DNA from: UBA2219 sp964612075
GTDB lineage: Bacteria; Desulfobacterota; Deferrimicrobia; Deferrimicrobiales; Deferrimicrobiaceae
DNA: 38,906 nucleotides
Direction of reading: 5' to 3'
Assembly: GCA_964612075.1 (NCBI GenBank)
Contig: CAZTFC010000023.1
Coordinates: forward strand, 1-38,906
This document shows, piece after piece, positions 1 to 7,651 of this stretch. The notes under the pieces are model-generated. The model was not told where the DNA came from. It saw only the letters and a program-made list of their open reading frames with translations, and did no database searches. The translations under genes and the position numbers were made by a program. How positions within the stretch are numbered: position 1 is the first letter of the stretch; every line of letters begins with the position of its first letter.

Positions 1-2
1 TG

Positions 3-1847
3 CTGGCGCTGCTCCCCGAGCGGGACCGGCTCGGGCAGCTCCGGGAGCTGTCCGGGCTCCTGGGGCGCCGGTTCGGGAGGGCCCCCGAAGGGATCTGGCT
101 CGCGGAGCGGGTGTGGGAGCCCGACCTTCCGGCGACGCTGTCCGCGGCGGGCGTGAAGTACCTTCCCCTCGACGACTACCACTTCGTGCGCGCGGGGCTG
201 TCGACGGAGGAGCTCGACGGGGTCTACATCACCGAGCACAACGGCGCGTCCGTGCGGGTCTTCCCCGGGAGCGAGCGGCTGCGGTACCTCATCCCGTTCG
301 GGAGCGTGGAGGAGGCGCTGTACGAGATCGAGCGGATCACGTCCAGGGACGTGCCGTTCCCCGCGGCGGTCTTCGCGGACGACGGGGAGAAGTTCGGCGT
401 CTGGCCGGGCACGAGGAAGCACGTGTACGAGTCCGGGTGGCTTCGGCGCTTCTTCGAGGGGATCGTCTCCCGCGCGGACCGGTTCACGACGATGACCTTC
501 GGGGAATACGCCGCCGCCGCGCCGCCGCGCGGGACCGTCTACCTCCCCGCCTGCTCCTACATCGAGATGGGGGAATGGGCACTGCCTGCGGAGCGGGCCG
601 CGCGGTTCGGCGACCTCCTCCGGGAGTTCCGCGCCGGCCGGTGCGGGGAGATCAAGCCGTTCGTCCAGGGAGGCTTCTACCGGAACTTCCTGCGGAAATA
701 CGCCGAGGCGAACCAGCTCCACAAGCGGATGCTCCACGTCAGCGACCGCGTCGAGGCGTGCGGGCGGTTGAGCCCGTCGCGGGCGCGCGCCGCGCGGGAT
801 TTCCTGTACCGGGCGCAGGCCAACGACGTCTACTGGCACGGCGTCTTCGGTGGGCTCTACCTGAACCACCTGCGCGAGGCGGCCTGGTCGAACCTGCTGC
901 GGGCGGAAGGGGTGGCGGACGCGGTCCTGCACGAGGGGAAGGCGGGCTGGGCCGAGGTCACGGAATCGGACCTCGACTGCGACGGCGGGGAGGAGCTGCT
1001 GCTGAAGACCGCGGGGATGACGCTGCTCTCCCACTCCCACGACGGCGGGGCGGTGACGGAGATCTCCCTTCCGGCGAGGGGGGTGGCGCTGGGTCACGTC
1101 CTGACGCGCCGCGCGGAAGGGTACCACGAGAAGTTCCGCCGCGCGGGCGGCTCGCACGACGGCTCGGGGAGCATCCACGACATGCTGGTGCTGAAGGACC
1201 CGGCGGTCCTCGACGCGCTGGGCGCCGACCCGTGGCAGCGCGCGTCCTTCCGCGAGGCGTTCCACGGGGAGGGGGACTCCCCGGAGGCGATCCTTTCCGG
1301 GGCGCCGCCGCTGTGCGTGACGGCGGGGAAGGAGGCCCTCGTCGAGTGCGCGCGCCGGGGGACGCGCCTCGTCGCCCGGTTCGAGGTCCCGTTGGCCGCG
1401 GAGGGGGTCGACCTCCTGCTGGAGAAGGTGCTCGTCCTCCGCGGGTGGGAGGAAGGCTTCACGGCGGCCTTCCGGCTGCGCAACCGCGGAGAGAGGACCG
1501 TCGCGGGCACGCTCTGCTCCGAATGGAACCTGAACATGCTCTCGGGCGAGGGAGTGGAACGGTATTACGAAGGGCTCGGCGATCCGAGGGGGCTGTCTTC
1601 CTCGGGGGCGTCCCGCGACGTGCGCGAGTTCCGCGTCGTCGACGGGTGGCGCAACGTGGCCGCGCGGGCCGTCCTCGACCGGGATTGCGCCGTGCTGCGC
1701 CGCCCGGTGGAGACCGCGTCTCTTTCCGAGGCGGGAGCCGAAAAGATCCACCAGGGCATCTGCATCAGGATCCTGTTCCCCGTGTCCTTGCCCCCCGGAA
1801 AAACTGATTCATACTCAGTCCGCTGGCTGTTTTATTCCATTACGTAA
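3..1847 (+). CDS. Glycoside hydrolase family 57 alpha-amylase / 4-alpha-glucanotransferase, 5' truncated by window edge
   Basis: The reading frame is open from base 3, so the start lies upstream; 614 residues are visible. Near the visible N-terminus is the GH57 motif WLAERVWEP (visible residues 32-40), whose Glu35 matches the catalytic nucleophile. The motif FADDGEKFGVWPG follows, and its Asp126 lies 91 residues after Glu35, the same spacing as nucleophile and acid/base in the Thermococcus litoralis 4-alpha-glucanotransferase. The second half (about residues 300-614) resembles the DUF1925/DUF1926 beta-rich C-terminal domains of that subgroup. The predicted role is cytosolic remodelling or breakdown of alpha-1,4-glucans (starch, glycogen, maltodextrins). 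About 90 N-terminal residues should be missing. Amylase and glucanotransferase activities cannot be separated from this sequence. The 3' end was copied downstream (see 3236-3449). Confidence 0.9.
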   Translation: MALLPERDRLGQLRELSGLLGRRFGRAPEGIWLAERVWEPDLPATLSAAGVKYLPLDDYHFVRAGLSTEELDGVYITEHNGASVRVFPGSERLRYLIPFGSVEEALYEIERITSRDVPFPAAVFADDGEKFGVWPGTRKHVYESGWLRRFFEGIVSRADRFTTMTFGEYAAAAPPRGTVYLPACSYIEMGEWALPAERAARFGDLLREFRAGRCGEIKPFVQGGFYRNFLRKYAEANQLHKRMLHVSDRVEACGRLSPSRARAARDFLYRAQANDVYWHGVFGGLYLNHLREAAWSNLLRAEGVADAVLHEGKAGWAEVTESDLDCDGGEELLLKTAGMTLLSHSHDGGAVTEISLPARGVALGHVLTRRAEGYHEKFRRAGGSHDGSGSIHDMLVLKDPAVLDALGADPWQRASFREAFHGEGDSPEAILSGAPPLCVTAGKEALVECARRGTRLVARFEVPLAAEGVDLLLEKVLVLRGWEEGFTAAFRLRNRGERTVAGTLCSEWNLNMLSGEGVERYYEGLGDPRGLSSSGASRDVREFRVVDGWRNVAARAVLDRDCAVLRRPVETASLSEAGAEKIHQGICIRILFPVSLPPGKTDSYSVRWLFYSIT

Positions 1848-1868
1848 GCTCTTAAAAACAGATATGGT
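1840..1868 (+). promoter_or_regulatory. Candidate sigma70 promoter for FadL copy 1
   Basis: TTACGT (1840-1845) and TATGGT (1863-1868) are separated by 17 bases. The same two boxes with the same spacing occur in the duplicate (3442-3470). The -35 box overlaps the GH57 stop codon. No transcript start is known. Confidence 0.4.
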
Positions 1869-1896
1869 ATGCCCACGAAACCAATTGCGGGGGCAT
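1869..1896 (+). promoter_or_regulatory. Leader stem-loop upstream of FadL copy 1
   Basis: ATGCCC (1869-1874) pairs with GGGCAT (1891-1896) across a 16-base loop. The stem and loop length are kept in the duplicate (3471-3498) although the loop bases differ. It sits about 20 bases upstream of the Shine-Dalgarno sequence, so it could be an operator or an mRNA stability/translation element. Function is inferred. Confidence 0.35.
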
Positions 1897-1927
1897 GCAT
1901 TTGTCTTGCCTTGAAGGAGGGGACGCA

Positions 1928-3232
1928 TTGAAGTGGGGGAGAGTCTTGCCTGTTTTTCTGATCGTGATGCTGGCCGCGGGGACGTCGCTCGCCGCGGGGT
2001 TCCGCCTTCCGGAGGCGGGTGCCAAGGCGATGGGCATGGGATTCGCGTTCACCGCGCAGGCGGACGACCCGTCCGCGATCTACTTCAACCCGGCGGGCCT
2101 CACGCAGCTCGAGGGGCGGAACGTGATGCTGGGCGGCGCCTTCGTCCAGCTGTACGGGTCGACGTTCGAGGGGGTCACGCCGCTGACGGGAGGGGCATCC
2201 GCGACCGAGCGTCAGAAAACGCTGCAGTACCTTGTGCCCAATTTCTACTACACCAAGACATACAAGGACCACGGCCTTGCCTGGGGCATCGGCGTGTTCA
2301 GCCCGTTCGGGCTGAGCCAGCAATATGAAAGCTGGACGACCAGCATCTTCCGCAACCAGTCCACCAAGATCGAACTGAAGATGGGCGTGGTCAACCCGAC
2401 GATCGCGTTCGAGATCAACGAGGTGCTGTCCGTCGGCTTCGGCGTCGATTACATGTACGGGACAGCGAGGTTCGGGAGGACTCCCGTTTCCACCATCGGC
2501 AACGTGTACCAGCTCGAGCAGGACGGCAAGGCGGATGCGTGGGGCTACAACTTCGGGATCCTGCTGAAGCCCTCGGAGAGCTTCCGGATCGGCGCGAGCT
2601 TCCGCAGCGGGTTCGAGCTCGACAGCAGGAACGAAGACACGACCCTGACCGGCATCCATCCCGCCGTGGCGCCCCTGTTCGGTGGCGGCACCACCTTCCA
2701 CACGAAAGGCGACTGCACGGTGAAAGTGCCCGCGACGTTCGCCCTCGGCGTGGCCTACACGCGGGGCCGACTGACGGTCGAGGCGGACGCCGACTGGACG
2801 TTCTGGAGCAGCTACAGGAATCTCCTGATCACCTTCCGGGACGAGGTTCGCAATCCCGCCACCGGCGGACCGGTCCTCGTTTCCACCAATTCGGAGAAGA
2901 ACTGGAAAGACGTCTGTGCGTTCCGGATCGGCGCCGAACACCGGACCACCGACCGGCTGGCTCTGCGCGCCGGTTTCGCCTATGACCCCTCCCCGGCGCC
3001 GGCGGAGACGCTGGGGCCGGAGCTTCCCGACGCGGACCGGCTCAACTACATGCTGGGCGTCGGTTACAAGATCGGCGCGTGGACGATCGACCTCGCCGGG
3101 ATGTACATCGACAAGAAGGACCGGAGGGTGTCGAACCTCGCCCTCGACGCGAACGGGAGCCCGATCGGCATGGACGGCGAATGGTCCGGCGACGCCTGGC
3201 TGGCGGGGCTGAACATGGCCTACAGCTTCTGA
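1928..3232 (+). CDS. FadL/TodX (OmpP1) family outer-membrane transport porin, copy 1
   Basis: The family forms 14-strand beta-barrels that carry long-chain fatty acids and other hydrophobic compounds across the outer membrane. The start is taken as TTG at 1928 because AAGGAGG lies just upstream and because this position aligns with the ATG of the paralogue at 3526; the in-frame ATG at 1895 lies ahead of that RBS. The product is 434 aa with a signal peptide (hydrophobic VLPVFLIVMLAAG, cleavage likely after SLAA). The mature N-terminus GFRLPEAGAKAMGMG with ADDPSAIYFNPAGL is the FadL hatch/NPA signature, and the protein ends in aromatic AYSF as outer-membrane barrels do. It is followed directly by the duplicated GH57 tail and its paralogue. 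The substrate cannot be told from sequence. Confidence 0.93.
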   Translation: MKWGRVLPVFLIVMLAAGTSLAAGFRLPEAGAKAMGMGFAFTAQADDPSAIYFNPAGLTQLEGRNVMLGGAFVQLYGSTFEGVTPLTGGASATERQKTLQYLVPNFYYTKTYKDHGLAWGIGVFSPFGLSQQYESWTTSIFRNQSTKIELKMGVVNPTIAFEINEVLSVGFGVDYMYGTARFGRTPVSTIGNVYQLEQDGKADAWGYNFGILLKPSESFRIGASFRSGFELDSRNEDTTLTGIHPAVAPLFGGGTTFHTKGDCTVKVPATFALGVAYTRGRLTVEADADWTFWSSYRNLLITFRDEVRNPATGGPVLVSTNSEKNWKDVCAFRIGAEHRTTDRLALRAGFAYDPSPAPAETLGPELPDADRLNYMLGVGYKIGAWTIDLAGMYIDKKDRRVSNLALDANGSPIGMDGEWSGDAWLAGLNMAYSF

Positions 3233-3235
3233 CGG

Positions 3236-3449
3236 GTCGTCGGCGGGTGGCGCAACGTGGCCGCCCGGGCCGTCCTCGACCGGGATCGCGCCGCGCTGCG
3301 AAGCCCGGTGGAAACCGCGTCTCTTTCCGAGTCGGGGGGCGGAAAAGAACCTCCAGGGCACCTGCATCAAGATCTTGCTTCCCGTGTCCTTGCCCCCCGG
3401 AAAGACTGATTCATATTCAATCCGCTGGCTGTTTTATTTTGTTGCGTAA
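3236..3449 (+). pseudogene. Duplicated GH57 C-terminal fragment, frameshifted remnant
   Basis: This matches the GH57 gene tail at 1635-1847 at about 88% by hand alignment (some 26 differences over 213 bases). A one-base insertion near 3345 and the missing upstream part mean it cannot make the enzyme. It lies between the two FadL genes, marks the duplication junction, and still carries the -35 box of the second FadL promoter at its end. Confidence 0.85.
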
Positions 3450-3470
3450 GCGTTTCGGAACCGGTATGGT
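3442..3470 (+). promoter_or_regulatory. Candidate sigma70 promoter for FadL copy 2
   Basis: TTGCGT (3442-3447) and TATGGT (3465-3470) have a 17-base spacer, matching the boxes upstream of copy 1. The -35 box is closer to consensus than in copy 1. Conservation across the duplication supports function. Confidence 0.45.
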
Positions 3471-3498
3471 ATGCCCACATAACCATTTTCGGGGGCAT
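3471..3498 (+). promoter_or_regulatory. Leader stem-loop upstream of FadL copy 2
   Basis: ATGCCC (3471-3476) and GGGCAT (3493-3498) flank a 16-base loop. This is the counterpart of 1869-1896, with the stem identical and the loop changed. Confidence 0.35.
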
Positions 3499-3525
3499 AT
3501 ATCTGCCTTTCCAAGGAGGGGACGC

Positions 3526-4836
3526 ATGAAGTGGGGTAAAGCCTTACCGGTGTTTCTGGTCCTGATGTTGGCAGCCAGCACCTCGTTTGCCGCGGGATTC
3601 CGCCTCCCGGAGGCGGGCGTCAAGGCGATGGGTATGGGGTTCGCCTTTACCGCGCAGGCGGACGACCCGTCCGCGATCTACTTCAACCCGGCGGGCCTCA
3701 CGCAGCTCGAGGGAAAGAACCTCATGTTCGGCGGGACGTATGTCCATGAGAACGGCGGGAAGTTCGTCGGGACGACCCCGGTGGACGATTACCTGACGGG
3801 GTTCACCACCCAGAAGCAGGAGACGCAGAAGACGCTGCACTTCCTGATCCCCAACGGCTATTTCACCAGCACGAACAAGGAAACCGGCATCGCCTGGGGC
3901 ATCGGCGTCTTCGCGCCGTTCGGGCTCGGGCAGGAGTACAAAAGCTCCTCCGCGAGCATCTTCCGCAACCAGACCACCAAGATCGACCTGCAGACGGTCG
4001 TGATCAACCCGACGATCGCGTTCGAGATCGACGAGACGCTGTCCGTGGGCTTCGGCATCGACTACATGTACGGCATGGCGACGCTCGGGAAGACGCCCTG
4101 GAGCCCGGCCCTTCTGGCCGCGAACAACGGCAACCTCTACGAGCTGGAACTGGAAGGCGACGGGGACGCGTGGGGATTCAACGCCGGCATCCTCTTCAAG
4201 CCCACCCCCAACCTGCGGATCGGCGCGAATTACCGCAGCCCGTTCAAGCTCAACATCAAGGGCGGGGACGTCGACCTCTCCAACATCAACCCCGGTATAG
4301 CGGCGGCGTTCGGGGGCACCACCTACCATACGGAGGGCAGCGCCACGGTGAACATGCCCGCCACCTTCGCCCTCGGCGTGGCCTACACGTGGGACCGGCT
4401 GACGCTCGCGGCGGACGCCGACTGGACGTTCTGGTCCAGGTACAAGAGCCTCCCCATCACCATCAAGGACACGGTTTCGCCGTTCCTCGTTTCCACCGAC
4501 GCCCAGAAGAACTGGGAAGACGTCTGCGCGATCCGCATCGGCGCCGAGTACCGCGTCACCAACGCGCTCGCGCTGCGCGCGGGCTTCGTCTACGACCCGA
4601 CCCCCGTGCCGGCCGAAACGATGGGGCCGGAGCTTCCCGACGCGGACCGGCTGAACTACATGCTGGGCCTGGGGTACAAGGTCGGCCCGTGGACGATCGA
4701 CGTTGCCGGCATGTACATCGACAAGGAGGACCGCACCGTCAACAACCAGGTCGGTCTGCCGACGATGACCGGCTTCAACGGCACCTGGACGGGGGAAGCC
4801 TGGCTGGCGGGGATGAACGTCGGCTACAAGTTCTAA
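3526..4836 (+). CDS. FadL/TodX (OmpP1) family outer-membrane transport porin, copy 2
   Basis: The product is 436 aa. ATG at 3526 follows AAGGAGGGG with good spacing and begins MKWGKALPVFLVLMLAAS, a signal peptide cleaved near SFAA before GFRLPEAGVKAMGMG. It is a tandem paralogue of the preceding porin: the hatch region (ADDPSAIYFNPAGL) and barrel strands are nearly identical, while predicted surface loops (about residues 70-90 and 180-200) differ in sequence and length. The C-terminus VGYKF is a typical barrel end. It is predicted to import a hydrophobic substrate, possibly different from copy 1. It is followed by a strong terminator. Confidence 0.93.
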   Translation: MKWGKALPVFLVLMLAASTSFAAGFRLPEAGVKAMGMGFAFTAQADDPSAIYFNPAGLTQLEGKNLMFGGTYVHENGGKFVGTTPVDDYLTGFTTQKQETQKTLHFLIPNGYFTSTNKETGIAWGIGVFAPFGLGQEYKSSSASIFRNQTTKIDLQTVVINPTIAFEIDETLSVGFGIDYMYGMATLGKTPWSPALLAANNGNLYELELEGDGDAWGFNAGILFKPTPNLRIGANYRSPFKLNIKGGDVDLSNINPGIAAAFGGTTYHTEGSATVNMPATFALGVAYTWDRLTLAADADWTFWSRYKSLPITIKDTVSPFLVSTDAQKNWEDVCAIRIGAEYRVTNALALRAGFVYDPTPVPAETMGPELPDADRLNYMLGLGYKVGPWTIDVAGMYIDKEDRTVNNQVGLPTMTGFNGTWTGEAWLAGMNVGYKF

Positions 4837-4864
4837 ACGGTTTCCCGGCAGGAGATACGCATCG

Positions 4865-4906
4865 CGGCGGGGCGTCCCGGGGTTTCCCGGGCGCCCCGCC
4901 GTTTTC
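4865..4906 (+). terminator. Rho-independent terminator after FadL copy 2 (probably bidirectional)
   Basis: A GC-rich stem (left arm 4865-4881, right arm 4886-4901, one bulged T) is followed by GTTTTCC. It lies between the convergent FadL and ferritin-like genes. Confidence 0.8.
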
Positions 4907-4907
4907 C

Positions 4908-5387
4908 TTACAGCGCCGAAAGCTCCTTCTCGAACATCTTTACGTGGCCGGTTTCGAACGCGATCAGGTATTCGAACACCTTCTTCACTTCCGGGTGGCT
5001 CGATTTCGCCGACGCGTCGCCGTACAGCGCGATCGCCTCCTTCTCGAGGGAAAGCCCCATCTCGAGAACGTCCCGCTTCGAGGAGAGCGTCGCGATCCTC
5101 GCGAGCAGCTCCTTGTGCGTGTCCTGGACCAGCTCGTCGATATCGGGCAGCCCCGGCTTGTTCAGGATGTCTTTGTACGGGGCCCACATCTCGGACCGCA
5201 CGTTCCGGTCGTAGACGTCCTCGAGCGACAGGAAATGGCTCTTTTCTTCCCCCGCGATCTTCAGGACCGCGTCCTGCAGCGCCTTCTCCTTCAGGACGGC
5301 GGCCGCCTTCTTGTAGAAGACGTACGCGGCGATCTCGCCCGAGATCCCAAGGTTCAGGTACTTCAACGCCTCATCGGTGAATTTCAT
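4908..5387 (-). CDS. Ferritin-like / rubrerythrin-type di-iron protein
   Basis: The product is 159 aa from an ATG with GGGAGGG eight bases upstream. A four-helix ferritin-like fold is indicated by di-iron ligand positions: Glu18 (GEIAAYVFY), Glu48 with His51 (EEKSH), Glu115/Glu117 (LEKEAIALY) and Glu145 with His148 (ETGH). There is no C-terminal rubredoxin CxxC domain, so it is a rubrerythrin-like protein without rubredoxin, as in the COG1633 group. Likely roles are peroxide or oxygen detoxification or iron handling in the cytosol. It lies 36 bases downstream of the M48 protease on the same strand, so co-transcription is likely. The exact substrate is unknown. Confidence 0.85.
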   Translation of the reverse strand: MKFTDEALKYLNLGISGEIAAYVFYKKAAAVLKEKALQDAVLKIAGEEKSHFLSLEDVYDRNVRSEMWAPYKDILNKPGLPDIDELVQDTHKELLARIATLSSKRDVLEMGLSLEKEAIALYGDASAKSSHPEVKKVFEYLIAFETGHVKMFEKELSAL

Positions 5388-5423
5388 GACTGACGCCCTC
5401 CCCGTTTGATGGCTACTTTTCTA

Positions 5424-6569
5424 TCACAACTCCGCGAATCCGGCCATGGCGCGCAGGCGGCGGATGCGGAGCTCCGTGGAAGGGTGGGTCGACATCAGCG
5501 CCGACGCGTCCGCCCCGAACTCCTTCAACGGGTTCACGATGAACAGGTGCTGGGTCCCCCGGTTCTCCCCCGGCACCCGGCTCCCGCCGGCGGAGATCTT
5601 CTCCAGGGCGGAGGCCAGCCCCAGCGGGTTGCGCGTGAATCCCGCGGCGGCGGCGTCGGCGTGGTATTCCCGCTGCCGCGAGATGCTCATCTGCAGGATC
5701 TTCGCCGCCAGCGGCGCGAGGACGGCGAGGGCGATCCCCAGGACGACGTACGCCGCGTTGCCGCGCCCGCCGCCGTCGCGCGACCCGCCGGACGGGCGCG
5801 CCCGGCGCCCGTACCCGAACCAGGTCCCGCGCAGGAACATGTCGGCCAGCAGGGCGATGGCGCCGACGAGCACGGCGGCGCAGATGTAGTAGAGCGTGTC
5901 GCGCCCCTTGATGTGCGCCAGCTCGTGCGCGACCACCCCCTGGAGCTCCTCCCGGTTGAGCCGGTCGAGCAGCCCCTGCGTGACCGCGACGGCCGCCTCC
6001 CCCGGGTTCCTCCCCGCGGCGAAGGCGTTCATCCCGGCGGACGGCATCACGTAGACCCTGGGGGCGGGGAGCCCGGCGGCGATCCGCATCTCCTCGACCA
6101 CGTTCAGGAGCTGCCGGTGCCGCCCGGGGTCGGCCTCCTTCGCGTCGTGCAGCGACAGGACGATGCTCGAGCCGCTGAAATACGCGGTCCCCGCGAGGAT
6201 GGCGTACAGGACCGCGGCCAGCCCCAGCCCCCTCCCGAGGTCGCCGTACGCTTCCCCGATGACGGCCCCCAGGAGCAGGAAGAGCGCGAGCAGCGCCGCG
6301 AAAAGCAGCGCCGACAGCCGGACGTTGTGCCGGATCGCGTCGGTGAAGAGGAGCATCGGCGCGGTGCGCAGCGCCGCCCCGGTCCCGGGCGACGCGCCGC
6401 CTCCCCCGCCGCCTCCCCCGCCGTCGCCCGCGAGCGCCTGCGCGCCGGCCGGCGGGGCGCCCTCTCCCGCGGGCCCGTTCGCGAGCGGCGCCTGGCAGAG
6501 ATAACAGTAGTCCGCGCCCCGCGGGTTATCGGTGCCGCAGATCGGGCACGGTTTTCCCGGCGACGTCAC
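5424..6569 (-). CDS. M48 family (HtpX-like) membrane metalloprotease with N-terminal zinc ribbon
   Basis: With the chosen GTG start (6569) the protein is 381 aa; the frame is open further upstream to 6656 but that part overlaps repeat-like DNA. Residues 8-25 hold two CxxC pairs (CPIC, CYLC), a zinc ribbon. A linker with nine consecutive glycines follows (about 50-58), then two hydrophobic segments (about 84-104 and 116-138). The catalytic motif HELAH is at 215-219, with a further hydrophobic segment after it. HtpX-type enzymes degrade damaged membrane proteins. LemA proteins are commonly encoded beside M48 proteases, and lemA lies upstream on the same strand, separated by a repeat element. 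The true start is uncertain. Confidence 0.88.
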   Translation of the reverse strand: MTSPGKPCPICGTDNPRGADYCYLCQAPLANGPAGEGAPPAGAQALAGDGGGGGGGGGASPGTGAALRTAPMLLFTDAIRHNVRLSALLFAALLALFLLLGAVIGEAYGDLGRGLGLAAVLYAILAGTAYFSGSSIVLSLHDAKEADPGRHRQLLNVVEEMRIAAGLPAPRVYVMPSAGMNAFAAGRNPGEAAVAVTQGLLDRLNREELQGVVAHELAHIKGRDTLYYICAAVLVGAIALLADMFLRGTWFGYGRRARPSGGSRDGGGRGNAAYVVLGIALAVLAPLAAKILQMSISRQREYHADAAAAGFTRNPLGLASALEKISAGGSRVPGENRGTQHLFIVNPLKEFGADASALMSTHPSTELRIRRLRAMAGFAEL

Positions 6570-6753
6570 GGCGACGTCACCCGCATCCTGATTGCCCGAC
6601 ACCCTGTCATAGCTGCGGGCGGATGAGCCGCAACGGTCTCGGCCCTCGCGCGACACCCTCCCCGTTCGGGGGGCATCCTTTTCGGACCACCCGGGAAGTT
6701 TCGTTCCCGGAGCTTCTCTTGCGGGATTGACTTCCGATGAGTGCTGCGGCCCC
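6570..6753. repeat. Partial, degenerate copy of the palindromic element next to element A
   Basis: The stretch 6650-6690 (CCGTTCGGGGGGCATCCTTT and its surroundings) resembles the arm of the full element copies (compare 27384-27408, CCGTTCAGGGGACACCCTTT). The remainder shows no gene or clear signal. It is probably half of a second insertion or an extended end of element A. Confidence 0.4.
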
Positions 6754-7014
6754 GAGGCGGATTACATATGGATCGCATGGGTGGAGCGTACGCCGCAGAG
6801 GGTGTCCCCTGAGCGGAAGGTCGGGAGCGCGGAACCGGCGGAGGCCCCGTCCGTCTATTCGAAAAAAGATCGTAATGCCAACCAGGAAAGAACGGAGGTC
6901 GGGAAGATAGCGGATAGGCACGTTCGCTGGCCGAAGCCGGGGAGCCGCGGCCTGAAGCGAACGGGGATACCCTCGGAGGCGAAGCGCCATCCCTGCGACC
7001 CATGTCGCGATCCC
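6754..7014 (+). repeat. Palindromic repeat element A (MITE/REP-like)
   Basis: The two ends are imperfect inverted repeats: 6770-6817 matches the reverse complement of about 6955-7014. The core GTGTCCCC is at 6802-6809. The middle (about 6833-6850 and 6918-6952) matches the minus strand of element B, for example GGAACCGGCGGAG and TTCGCTGGCCGAAGCCGGGG. It lies between lemA and the M48 gene, which are normally adjacent. It encodes no credible protein. A non-autonomous mobile palindrome is the likely explanation. Confidence 0.75.
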
Positions 7015-7033
7015 TGGGGGGCCGTGGCACGAA

Positions 7034-7582
7034 TTACCGCAGGTCGGCCTTCGGGACCGCCCGGTCCGCCTCCTCCGCCTGGAAGTAGCTCTCCTGGACG
7101 AAATTGAAGAGGGAGGCGATGATGTTGCTGGGGATCGCCTGGATCGTGTTGTTGTAGGTCATCACGGAGTCGTTGAAGAACTGGCGCGCGAAGGAGATCT
7201 TGTTCTCGGTGCCGGTCAGCTCCTCCTGCAGCGCGGCCACATTCTGGTTCGCCTTGAGGTCGGGGTAGTTTTCCACGACGGCGAAGAGGCTCTTGAGCGA
7301 CTCGGTGAGGACGTTTTCCGCCTTCGCCTGGGCCGCCGGCCCCTTGGCGGCCACCGCCGCCGCGCGCGCCTCGATGACCTTGGTGAGCGTCTCCTGCTCG
7401 TAGGACATGTAGTCCTTCACGACCTCAACGAGGTTGGGGATGAGGTCGTAGCGCCGCTTGAGCTGCACGTCGATCTGGTGCCAGGCGTTCTTGACCTGGT
7501 TGCGCAGCCGGACGAGATTGTTGTACGCGGCCACGAACCAGGCGACGACGGCGACGAGGATGGCGAGCGGGATGTAGGACAT
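7034..7582 (-). CDS. LemA family protein
   Basis: The product is 182 aa. ATG at 7582 is preceded by GGAGGG with five bases spacing, and the protein begins MSYIPLAILVAVVAWFVAAY, a single N-terminal membrane anchor. The body is the helical LemA domain with the signature NNLVRLRNQVKNAWHQIDVQLKRR cut here to its recognisable parts VKNAWHQIDVQLKRRYDLIP (about 31-50), ENYPDLKAN and the C-terminal AIPSNIIA. LemA proteins are membrane-anchored helical bundles found next to M48 proteases or TPM-domain proteins, and their biochemical role is not settled. The M48 gene follows on the same strand after element A. Confidence 0.93.
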   Translation of the reverse strand: MSYIPLAILVAVVAWFVAAYNNLVRLRNQVKNAWHQIDVQLKRRYDLIPNLVEVVKDYMSYEQETLTKVIEARAAAVAAKGPAAQAKAENVLTESLKSLFAVVENYPDLKANQNVAALQEELTGTENKISFARQFFNDSVMTYNNTIQAIPSNIIASLFNFVQESYFQAEEADRAVPKADLR

Positions 7583-7651
7583 CGATGCCCTCCGGCGCGG
7601 GGAATGGCGCGATTCGCTATTCAAATCGCTATTTTCCGGACAGTCTAACGG

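Larger units (their letters stand above)
1635..3232 (+). repeat. Tandem duplication, copy 1 (GH57 3' end + leader + FadL)
   Basis: The last ~213 bases of the GH57 gene, the leader and the FadL gene recur about 1.6 kb downstream in the same order and orientation (copy 2 at 3236-4836). By hand alignment the GH57-tail part matches its copy at roughly 88% with one 1-base indel. The upstream breakpoint lies near 1635, inside the GH57 coding region. Confidence 0.85.
3236..4836 (+). repeat. Tandem duplication, copy 2 (GH57 remnant + leader + FadL)
   Basis: This is the second unit of the tandem duplication whose first unit is 1635-3232. Order and orientation are retained. The left boundary begins within a few bases of the stop codon of FadL copy 1. 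Confidence 0.85.

Noticed and set aside
1832..3370. Long open frame on the minus strand opposite FadL copy 1
   Set aside because: Composition (Arg/Pro/Gly/Ala-rich) and full antisense position to a clear porin show it is a shadow of high-GC coding DNA. The same applies to many other long antisense frames, for example 10224-12467 and 19208-21478.
3079..3525. N-terminal extension of FadL copy 2
   Set aside because: The frame is open upstream, but the RBS and signal peptide fix the start at 3526; the upstream part is the end of copy 1 and the GH57 remnant.
6398..6425. Run of CCGCC-type repeats
   Set aside because: It is the codons of the glycine linker in the M48 protease, not a separate element.
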